Part shown: piece after piece, positions 15,112-21,624 of the stretch | Layout: the number at the start of each line of letters is the position of its first letter | Numbering within the stretch: position 1 is the first letter of the stretch | NCBI GenBank assembly: GCA_020639115.1 | Contig: JACKHG010000030.1 | Span: 1 to 21,624, forward strand | Direction of reading: 5' to 3' | Source: Phycisphaerales bacterium | GTDB taxonomy: Bacteria; Planctomycetota; Phycisphaerae; UBA1845 | DNA length: 21,624 nucleotides | Notes under the pieces: model-generated | What the model was told of the DNA's origin: nothing | Databases searched by the model: none | What the model saw: only the letters and a program-made list of their open reading frames with translations | Made by a program: the position numbers and the translations under genes

Positions 15112-16182
15112 ATGGAACGCCGCAGACAATCGATGGGTCGCGCTGCCGTCGGCGCTTGCGTTGGCATTTGCCTCATGGCGGCCGGATGCGCGCCACACCT
15201 GCAACCGATCTTCGACGAGACGGGGCCGGTGTTGTGCTGGCCGCCGGAGCCGGAGGCGGCGCGGATCCGCTACGTGGGCATGCTGCGGTCGGCGGAGGAT
15301 CTCAAGCCGGGGCGTTCGGCGCTGGCGCGGCTGGGGGATCTGTTCGCGGGTCCGCCGGAGCCGCGACCGTTGTACGGGCCGCGGTCGGTGGTGCGGACGC
15401 GGGACGGGTCGGCGCTGTGGGTCGCGGATCCGGGCGGGCGGTGCGTGCACGTGCTGAACCTGGTGGACCGCTCGTATCGCAAGATCACGCGGGCCGGCGG
15501 CGATCCGCTGCTGAGTCCGGTGGACGTGTGCCTCGGTCCGGCAGACCACATCTTCGTGTGCGATTCCGAGGGGGTCGCGATTCACGAGTTTGCGGCGAAG
15601 CACGCGGCGTACGTGCGGACGCTGCGGCTCGGGGAGGATTTCGGGCGGCCGGCAGCGATCGCGTACAGCACGGCGGCGGAGCGGCTGTTCGTGGTGGACG
15701 TGGCCAAGCACGACATCAAGGTGCTGGGGCCGGACGACCGGCTGACGCGGATCATCGGGCGGCGCGGGCGCGCCCCGGGCGCGTTCAATTTTCCCTGCGA
15801 CGTCGTGATCGACGGTGATGATCTGTGGGTGGCGGATACGGGGAATCAGCGGATCCAGCGGCTCGCGCTGGACGGGACGCCGGTCTCGGCGTTCGGCAGC
15901 GCGGGCGATGCGCCGGGCGACCTGGCGATGCCCAAGAGCATCGCGCTCGACGCGGACGGGCACGTGTACGTGGTCGATGCGCGGTTCGAGAACGTGCAGA
16001 TCTTCGATCGGGAGGGCCGGTTGCTGCTGGTGTTCGGAGACGAGGGGACGGGTCCGGGCGAGTTCTGGCTTCCGGGGGGAATCTTCATCGATGGGGAGAA
16101 CGGGGTCTGGGTCTGCGATTCGTACAATGCGCGGGTGCAGGGGTTTGTTTATACGACGGGTATTGAGGGATTGAGGGATTGA
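15112..16182 (+). CDS. Second NHL-repeat beta-propeller lipoprotein
   Basis: 356 residues. Of three adjacent starts (GTG 15106, ATG 15109, ATG 15112) the last has the best-placed GAGG. The lipoprotein signal starts MERRRQSMGR and ends LMAAGC with C26. The mature part opens with PPEPEAARIRYVG, as in the paralogue at 11100. NHL blades follow, such as SALWVADPGGRCVHVL, RLFVVDVAKHDIKVLG, DLWVADTGNQRIQRL, HVYVVDARFENVQIFD and GVWVCDSYNARVQGF. The two propellers probably dock on the cytochromes or barrel (inference). The last residues (IEGLRD) and the stop codon are encoded by an octamer tandem repeat that runs into the gap. Changes in repeat number would therefore alter the tail. Confidence 0.9.
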   Translation: MERRRQSMGRAAVGACVGICLMAAGCAPHLQPIFDETGPVLCWPPEPEAARIRYVGMLRSAEDLKPGRSALARLGDLFAGPPEPRPLYGPRSVVRTRDGSALWVADPGGRCVHVLNLVDRSYRKITRAGGDPLLSPVDVCLGPADHIFVCDSEGVAIHEFAAKHAAYVRTLRLGEDFGRPAAIAYSTAAERLFVVDVAKHDIKVLGPDDRLTRIIGRRGRAPGAFNFPCDVVIDGDDLWVADTGNQRIQRLALDGTPVSAFGSAGDAPGDLAMPKSIALDADGHVYVVDARFENVQIFDREGRLLLVFGDEGTGPGEFWLPGGIFIDGENGVWVCDSYNARVQGFVYTTGIEGLRD

Positions 16183-16220
16183 GGGATTAAGGGATTAAGG
16201 GATTAAGGGATTGAGGGATT
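16165..16220. repeat. Octamer tandem repeat, seven perfect-phase units
   Basis: The unit is [G/A]AGGGATT. The order is three GAGGGATT, three AAGGGATT and one GAGGGATT, with a degenerate eighth unit following. It spans the end and stop codon (16180-16182) of the NHL lipoprotein gene and most of the gap before the 12-haem gene. Eight is not a multiple of three, so copy-number changes alter the frame. Confidence 0.95.
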
Positions 16221-16253
16221 GGGGTTGGTGGGTCTGGATTTGGGATTGGCGTC

Positions 16254-17945
16254 ATGACGATTCACTGGGGCTGGGTGGTGTTGCTGGCGGCGGGGCCGGT
16301 GCTGGGGCAGCAGCGGGTGGCGCAGACCGCGCACAATCTTTCGGTGAGCGGGCGCGGGAACGTGCACGCGGCGGACGAGTCGCAGGTGTGTATTTTCTGC
16401 CATGCGCCGCATCACACGAGCGGCGTGCGGCCGCTGTGGAACCGGGAGTTGCCGGCGACGAGCTACACGATCTACTCGTCGTCGACGCTGGATGCGCGGC
16501 CGGGGCAGCCGACGGGGTCGAGCAAGCTGTGCCTGAGCTGCCACGACGGAACGATCGCGCTGGGGAGCGTGCTGAGCCGGGCGGACCGCATCCGGATGGT
16601 CGGTGGGGATTTCCTGCCGGCGGGCCTGTCGAACCTGGGGACAGATCTTTCGGACGATCATCCCATCAGCTTTCACTACACGTCGGGGCTGGCGGCTTCG
16701 GATGCGCAGCTGGAGAGCCCCGCCAGCCTGCCGCCGGAGGTGCAACTGGACCCGGACGGGCAATTGCAGTGCACGGCGTGCCACGATGCGCACAGCAACA
16801 AGTTTGGGAAATTCCTGGTGACGAGCGACGAGTACGGGGCGCTGTGCACGGCGTGCCACCGGATGAACGGGTGGTTTTTGAGCACGCACCGGACAGCGAA
16901 CGCGCCGATGCCAGCCGTCGCGTCGGCGGACTGGCCTTACGGGACGATGGCACAGAACGCGTGCCGCAGTTGCCACCGGGCGCACACCGCGGGCGGACGC
17001 GAGCGGCTGCTGATTTTCGAGGAGGAGGAGCAGAACTGCCTGGTGTGCCACGACGGGCAGACGGCGTCGAACATCCTGGCGGAGATCGACAAGCTGAGCG
17101 CGCACGATCCGCGGCGCGAGCTGGGAGCGCACGATCCGGTCGAGGAATTCCAGGGCGCGCGGGCGCACGCGGAGTGCGCGGACTGCCACAATCCGCACGC
17201 GGTGTCGAATCAGCCGCCGGGCAGCCGGGTAGACCGCCTGGGCGAAACGCTGGCGTTTGTCCGCGGGGTGACGATCGGGGGGACGCCGATCGAACGGGCG
17301 AACTACGAGTACCAGATCTGCCTGCGCTGCCACGGGGATGCCCCGGTGCCGACGCCGCGGACGCTGCAGCGGCAGGCGCAGACGTCGAACTTGCGGCTCA
17401 AGTTCAGCCCGTCGAACCCGAGCTTTCACCCGGTGGTGAGCTCGTCGCCGAGCCCGGACACGGTGAGCCTGGTGCCGGGTCTGGCCAACGGGTCGCGGAT
17501 CACCTGCACGGACTGCCACAACAACGACGCGGGTACGAACGCCGGGGGTTCGGGGCCGGCGGGTCCGCACGGTTCGATTTACGATTATCTGCTCGAGCGC
17601 AACTACACCGTGACGGACAATAACGATGAATCTGCGTTCGAATACGCCTTGTGCTACAAGTGCCACCAGCAGTCGATTGTGCTCTCCAGCCGGAGTTTCA
17701 GCCTGCACCGGTTGCACGTGGTGGACGAGCGGACGCCGTGCTCGGCGTGTCACGATCCGCACGGGGTTAGCACGACGGTGGGGATCGGGTCGGACCACAC
17801 GCACCTGATCAACTTTGACACGGTGATCGTCAGGCCGGAGACAAGCACGGGCCGGCTGGAATTCCGGGATGCGGGGACGTTTTCGGGCAGTTGCACGCTG
17901 ACGTGCCACGGGGTGGATCACGTGGATCGGTCGTACCAGCCCTGA
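16254..17945 (+). CDS. Secreted multiheme cytochrome c, up to 12 haems
   Basis: 563 residues from ATG 16254, the only start in frame after a stop at 16212. The ribosome site is poor. A short signal peptide (VVLLAAGPVLGQ) is followed by AHNLS. There are 11 CXXCH motifs: CIFCH, CLSCH, CTACH twice, CRSCH, CLVCH, CADCH, CLRCH, CTDCH, CYKCH and CSACH. A C-terminal CX3CH (CTLTCH) is followed by GVDHVDRSY. The first 200 residues repeat the tetrahaem protein layout: AP-H after haem 1, SKLCLSCHDG, LSDDHPISFHY, LQCTACHDAHSNKFGKFL and ALCTACH. The remainder adds further doubled motifs with long spacers. A low-haem segment (about residues 370-415) separates haems 8 and 9. It is predicted to be periplasmic or cell-surface. 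It is the last structural gene before ResB, so the cluster ends with its own maturation genes. Confidence 0.92.
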   Translation: MTIHWGWVVLLAAGPVLGQQRVAQTAHNLSVSGRGNVHAADESQVCIFCHAPHHTSGVRPLWNRELPATSYTIYSSSTLDARPGQPTGSSKLCLSCHDGTIALGSVLSRADRIRMVGGDFLPAGLSNLGTDLSDDHPISFHYTSGLAASDAQLESPASLPPEVQLDPDGQLQCTACHDAHSNKFGKFLVTSDEYGALCTACHRMNGWFLSTHRTANAPMPAVASADWPYGTMAQNACRSCHRAHTAGGRERLLIFEEEEQNCLVCHDGQTASNILAEIDKLSAHDPRRELGAHDPVEEFQGARAHAECADCHNPHAVSNQPPGSRVDRLGETLAFVRGVTIGGTPIERANYEYQICLRCHGDAPVPTPRTLQRQAQTSNLRLKFSPSNPSFHPVVSSSPSPDTVSLVPGLANGSRITCTDCHNNDAGTNAGGSGPAGPHGSIYDYLLERNYTVTDNNDESAFEYALCYKCHQQSIVLSSRSFSLHRLHVVDERTPCSACHDPHGVSTTVGIGSDHTHLINFDTVIVRPETSTGRLEFRDAGTFSGSCTLTCHGVDHVDRSYQP

Positions 17946-18108
17946 GGGGGCTCATTTCTCGATTCTGAAAATCGCGACCCATCTATGATTGTTTGGGGGT
18001 GGCGGCATGCGAGGCCACCCCACCTTTGGCGACGGGCCGGAGGGCCGGCTGACACCGCCTCAACACGCTGAAACTGGCGATTGCGCCGTAGGGAGCGACC
18101 GCAGGCTG
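17946..18108 (+). promoter_or_regulatory. Leader of the resB-resC unit with palindrome and CATCTATGATTG box
   Basis: The stretch contains an imperfect palindrome (TTTCTCGATTCTGAAAA, 17956-17972), then CATCTATGATTG at 17980-17991, whose TATGAT (17984-17989) is the most -10-like of the three boxes. The composite resembles 4046-4079, but its palindrome-to-box spacing is 4 bases longer. I found no sigma-54-like site here. Confidence 0.4.
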
Positions 18109-19908
18109 ATGAACACGTCCGCGTCTCAAAATCAGGAAAAACCGGAACGCCGGGATGTTGGATTCTCGATTCTGGCAATCGTGGGCTCGCTGTGGTTCGG
18201 CGGTCTGCTGTTGATGCTGCTGCTGGTGGGGATGGCGTGCGCGACGATTTTCGAGTCGAGCGTGGGGACGGAGCGGGCGCTGGCGACGTTTTACGGTGCG
18301 TGGTGGTTCAAGGCGCTGCTCGGGTTGACGGGGTTGAACATCGCGGCGTCGATCGCGGTGCGGATTCCGTTGACGCGGCGGCAGCTCGGGTTCGTGCTCA
18401 CGCACGGCGGGTTGCTGGCGATCATGGTCGGGGCGGTGCTGACGATCCGGTATGGGGTTGATGGGCACGTACAGATCGTGGAGGGGAGCACGGCGGACGA
18501 TCTGCAGGTGGACCGGGACGCGCTGGAGTTGACGAACCGTCGCGCGGGGACGAGCGCGACGGTGGCGTTGCGCGGATCGGGTTTCGGCGGGTTCGAGGTG
18601 GTGGAGCATCCGCGGGCCGAGACGCTGACGCTGGGTGACCTGAGCATCGACGTGGTGAAGTACCTGCCGGACAGCACGGCGGCTGAGCGGCTCGTGGACG
18701 ACAATCCGCGGCGGGAGCCCGCGGTGGCGGTGGCGTTCGGCGGGCCGGGGGCGGACTCGCATTGGGTATTTGCGGACAAGCCGGAGCGCTGCGGCGCGGT
18801 GTCGATCGCGTACCGCGTCGCGGACAGCGACGCGGCGCTGGAGGCGCTGCTCGCCGAGACGGCGAACGCGGGCGCCGCCAGCATCGGCGACGTGCAGATC
18901 GTCGTTGACGGTCAGACGTACAACCTGGCGGTGGAGGCGTGCATGGCTGCGCCGGCGCCGATCGGCGATACGGGCCGGACGGTGCACGTGCTGCAGTATC
19001 TGCCGCACGCGACGGTGGGCGAGGGCAACCAACTCGTCAACGTGTCGCCGGAGCCGGTCAATCCGACGCTGGAGCTGGAGATTTCCGGGCCGCAGGGCAC
19101 GGAGCGGCGGGTGTGCTTCGCGAAGTTCCCCGATTTTCAGGGGATGCACGGCGACGCGGCGCAGGCGGACGTGAAGGCGACGTTCATCGCGAAGGCGGCT
19201 TCCGGGGCGAGCGCTCCGATCGAGATCATTGGTGCCCCCGACGGCCGGACGTTCGCGCGGTTCGCGACGGCGTCGGGCAAGTCGGCGGCGCAGGAGCTTA
19301 TGCCGGAAAAACCGCTGGCGACGCCGTGGGCCGGAAAGTCGCTGACGCTGCTCAAGCGGTACGAGCACGCCCGGATCGACAATCCGCTCGAGCCGGTGAG
19401 CCCGGTGCGCGAGCCGCGGATACCCGCCGTCCTGGTGAAGCTGACCTCCGGTGGTGAGTCAAGCGAAATGTGGGTGCAGCGCAACACCGTGCGGCCGGTG
19501 AGCGTGCACGGCGTGCCGTACGAACTGAGCTACGGCAATCAGTCGATGCCGCTGGGGTTCCAGGTCAAACTCAACGACTTTCGGGTCGTGCACTATCCGG
19601 GCGGGCGTCAACCGCGCTCGTTCGAGAGCGACGTCACGATCGTGGATCCGCAGAGCGGCGACACGCAGCAGCGGACGATCAGCATGAATCACCCGGTGTC
19701 GTACGGGGGGTTCACGCTCTACCAGTCGAGTTACAACGAGGGGCGCGGGCCGGCGCTCAGCATTTTCGGCGTGTCGCGCGATCCCGGGCGATGGTGGGTT
19801 TTCGCGGGATACATTGCGACGTTCGTGGGCATGCTCCTGGTGTTGAACAACCGTCAGCGTGAGCGGCGGTTGCAGGCGGCGCAGGCCCTGACTGCGGGAA
19901 AACGATGA
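18109..19908 (+). CDS. resB: ResB-family cytochrome c biogenesis protein with large extra periplasmic domain
   Basis: 599 residues. ATG 18109 is chosen because the frame upstream is not protein-like. Three N-terminal membrane segments lie at about residues 20-45, 66-86 and 96-114. They carry ResB marks: SLWFGGLLLMLLLVGMACAT, FYGAWWFKALLGLTGLN and HGGLLAIMVGA. One C-terminal helix (WWVFAGYIATFVGMLLVLN) is followed by a basic tail. Between them is a long periplasmic region, of which about residues 180-505 resemble the soluble protein at 7299. The ResB-typical part just before the last helix reads PLGFQVKLNDFRVVHYPGG and SMNHPVSYGGFTLYQSSY. ResB works with ResC/CcsA to deliver and attach haem to CXXCH proteins (System II). 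The stop overlaps the next start as ATGA. Membership of the family is clear; the job of the extra domain is not known. Confidence 0.93.
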   Translation: MNTSASQNQEKPERRDVGFSILAIVGSLWFGGLLLMLLLVGMACATIFESSVGTERALATFYGAWWFKALLGLTGLNIAASIAVRIPLTRRQLGFVLTHGGLLAIMVGAVLTIRYGVDGHVQIVEGSTADDLQVDRDALELTNRRAGTSATVALRGSGFGGFEVVEHPRAETLTLGDLSIDVVKYLPDSTAAERLVDDNPRREPAVAVAFGGPGADSHWVFADKPERCGAVSIAYRVADSDAALEALLAETANAGAASIGDVQIVVDGQTYNLAVEACMAAPAPIGDTGRTVHVLQYLPHATVGEGNQLVNVSPEPVNPTLELEISGPQGTERRVCFAKFPDFQGMHGDAAQADVKATFIAKAASGASAPIEIIGAPDGRTFARFATASGKSAAQELMPEKPLATPWAGKSLTLLKRYEHARIDNPLEPVSPVREPRIPAVLVKLTSGGESSEMWVQRNTVRPVSVHGVPYELSYGNQSMPLGFQVKLNDFRVVHYPGGRQPRSFESDVTIVDPQSGDTQQRTISMNHPVSYGGFTLYQSSYNEGRGPALSIFGVSRDPGRWWVFAGYIATFVGMLLVLNNRQRERRLQAAQALTAGKR

Positions 19909-21624
19909 AACGCACACACGCGATGATGTTGGCGGCGCTGCTGGCGGCGGCGTGGACGGGCGAGTCGGTCGCGGCTGCGGAACTGCCGCGGACGCTGGAC
20001 ATGAAGCCGCTGCGCGCGGTGATCGTGCAGGCGGACGGGCATTACCCGCCGCTGGACACGGTGGCGCGCGACGTGGTCGAGAGCGTCACGGGCGACCCGG
20101 TGTACGCCGGCCACGACCCGGTACTGATGCTGCTGGCGTGGACGTTCGATCCGCAGAGCTGGGTGGATGAGCCGCTGATCACGATCGGCAACGCGGAACT
20201 GCGGCACGAGTTGAAGCTGCCCGCGACGCAGAGCGTGTTCTCCTACTCGCAGCTCGTCGGGCATCAGCCGCTGATGAACCAGATCGACGCGCTGGCCCAC
20301 CGCATGTCGCGCGGGAAGCTCGATCCGCTCGAGTCGAAGGTGAGCAAGATCCACGAGAAGCTCAACGTGCTGCACTCGGCGTTCGGCGGGTACGCGATCG
20401 TGCCGATTCCGGACCCGAAGGAAGGCGGCGCCCCGTGGACGTCGATCGGGGAGATGCTGGTCGCGGGCGCGCCACAGCACCAGGCGGTGCGGACGGCGTG
20501 GGAGGCGTTGCGGATCGCGTTTCTCAAGGACAACAAGGCTGCGTTCGCGCAGGCCGCGGGCGAGTTCAAGTCCGCGCTCGACGCTCTGCCCGCCGGGTAC
20601 CGGCCGTCGGCGCAGCGGATCAGGACGGAATTGCTGAGCAACCGGCTCCAGCCGTTCGCAACGGCGTGGAAGATCATGGCGGTGGGTGCGGTGCTGGCGG
20701 CGGTGGCGGTGTTTGCGCGGCGCAAGGCGTTTGACGTGATCGCGGTGGTGGCCCTGCTGGCCGGTTTTCTGGCGTTGAGTTACGGGCTGTACCTGCGTTG
20801 GCAGATTGCCGGGCGGATACCGGCGGCGAACATGTTTGAGTCGCTGCTGTTTTTGAGCTGGGGCATGGGGGCGTTCGCAATCGTTTCGATGCTGGTCGTG
20901 CGGGACCGGGTGGTGCCGCTGACGGCGTCGGCGATGGGTGCGCTCGCGCTGTTTCTGGCGGTGGTGCTGCCCTTGGACAGTTACATCCGGCCGATCCCGC
21001 CGGTACTGCGTGACACGGTGTGGATGTCGATCCACGTGCCGGTGATCATGGTTTCGTACTCGGTGCTGGCGCTGGCGATGCTGATCGCGCACGCGCAGAT
21101 GGTGGTGATGGCGGCTGCGCCGGCGCGGCGCAAGTGGATTTCCGCAATCGACCAGACGCACTACTGGTACATACACGTGGGCAGCATCCTGCTGTTTGCG
21201 GGCATTGCGACGGGGAGCATGTGGGCCGCATCGTCGTGGGGCCGGTACTGGGGCTGGGATCCGAAGGAGGTGTGGTCGCTGGTCGCGCTGCTGGCGTACC
21301 TGACGATCATGCACGTGCGGGTGGACCGGCAGGTGTTGCCGGGCTGGGCGCGGGCGATCGGCAGCGTGCTGCTGGTGGCGGTGTTTGCGCTGATCATTCC
21401 CAAGCTGGCTCCGATCACGCCGCTGAAGCTGGCGGGGCTGGTGGGTGCCGCGGTGGCGGTGATGTTCTTCGTGTCGGTGCGCGGGGAATTCGCGACGGCG
21501 CTGAAGAGCGTGGTGGCGTTCTGGACGATCATCATGACCTACCTGGGCGTGAACTACGTGCTGGGCATCGGATTGCACAGCTACGGGTTCGGCACGGGTG
21601 CGGTCGTGCATTACATGATGCTGC
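19905..21624 (+). CDS. ccsA: ResC/CcsA haem-handling protein with extended N-terminal domain (3' end outside window)
   Basis: ATG 19905 overlaps the resB stop by 4 bases; 573 residues are visible and the frame runs off the edge. A signal-like start (MMLAALLAAAWTGESVAAA) precedes about 230 residues of periplasmic domain with DGHYPPLDTVARD, LLAWTFDP and VFSYSQLVGHQ. Several membrane helices follow from about residue 255. The CcsA core shows GRIPAANMFES (303-313), H377 in WMSIHVPVIM, the haem-binding tryptophan motif WGRYWGWDPKEVW (445-457), and H470. LHSYGFG lies near the visible end. The WWD motif and flanking histidines present haem on the outer face of the membrane for ligation to CXXCH cysteines. 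The N-terminal extension is typical of CcsA-like proteins in planctomycetes and some other phyla. It is translationally coupled to ResB and serves the cytochromes upstream. Confidence 0.94.
   Translation, partial: MKRTHAMMLAALLAAAWTGESVAAAELPRTLDMKPLRAVIVQADGHYPPLDTVARDVVESVTGDPVYAGHDPVLMLLAWTFDPQSWVDEPLITIGNAELRHELKLPATQSVFSYSQLVGHQPLMNQIDALAHRMSRGKLDPLESKVSKIHEKLNVLHSAFGGYAIVPIPDPKEGGAPWTSIGEMLVAGAPQHQAVRTAWEALRIAFLKDNKAAFAQAAGEFKSALDALPAGYRPSAQRIRTELLSNRLQPFATAWKIMAVGAVLAAVAVFARRKAFDVIAVVALLAGFLALSYGLYLRWQIAGRIPAANMFESLLFLSWGMGAFAIVSMLVVRDRVVPLTASAMGALALFLAVVLPLDSYIRPIPPVLRDTVWMSIHVPVIMVSYSVLALAMLIAHAQMVVMAAAPARRKWISAIDQTHYWYIHVGSILLFAGIATGSMWAASSWGRYWGWDPKEVWSLVALLAYLTIMHVRVDRQVLPGWARAIGSVLLVAVFALIIPKLAPITPLKLAGLVGAAVAVMFFVSVRGEFATALKSVVAFWTIIMTYLGVNYVLGIGLHSYGFGTGAVVHYMML

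Noticed and set aside
16203..17921. 572-codon minus-strand frame opposite the 12-haem cytochrome
   Set aside because: Arg/Val/His-rich shadow; the plus strand has 12 haem motifs and a signal peptide.
19854..21611. 585-codon minus-strand frame opposite resC
   Set aside because: Antisense shadow; the plus strand has the WWD haem motif and membrane helices.
1..21624. tRNA, rRNA, CRISPR arrays, insertion sequences, attachment sites
   Set aside because: None seen: no regularly spaced direct repeats with spacers, no transposase-like frames, no cloverleaf or rRNA signatures.

Overview
The window is GC-rich and densely coding. It most likely comes from a Planctomycetota (planctomycete) chromosome. 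Two secreted proteins on the left carry dockerin/EF-hand C-termini of the planctomycete kind. The cytochrome c maturation genes are the ResB/ResC (System II) pair, with long periplasmic additions. The gaps hold short-period repeats. Taxonomy is inference from family style; there is no rRNA or other marker gene here.

Layout. (1) 1-2288, minus strand: an NHL beta-propeller protein cut by the window edge, and a secreted beta-sandwich (DNRLRE-like) protein; both end in dockerin-like calcium loops. (2) About 2720-3382: a decayed multiheme cytochrome whose haem motifs survive in different frames, followed by a heptamer repeat and a small membrane protein (3628-4074). (3) 4542-10838, plus strand: a sensor kinase with a cysteine-rich domain, an NtrC-type sigma-54 activator, a soluble periplasmic protein that looks like a free-standing copy of the ResB extra domain, a cytochrome with up to 15 haems, and a tetrahaem cytochrome, closed by a strong terminator at 10929-10964. 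(4) 11100-17945: NHL lipoprotein, pentahaem lipoprotein, outer-membrane beta-barrel with a lipobox, second NHL lipoprotein, and a cytochrome with up to 12 haems. (5) 18109 to the right edge: ResB and ResC/CcsA.

How it could work together (inference): four cytochromes offer about 36 haem sites (33 CXXCH, two CX3CH, one CX4CH). The barrel, the haem lipoprotein and the propellers would form a trans-envelope electron conduit, and ResB/ResC would supply covalent haem attachment. The kinase and activator would control it through sigma-54. In support, I found -24/-12-like sites upstream of six genes on both strands. The two best placed, before the kinase and before the barrel operon, match each other at 14 of 16 bases.

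Most interesting points: the soluble ResB-domain paralogue next to the regulators, the putative sigma-54 regulon, the conduit-like barrel/NHL/haem-lipoprotein set, the frameshifted cytochrome relic, a recurring palindrome in several gaps, and an octamer repeat that encodes the end of one gene.
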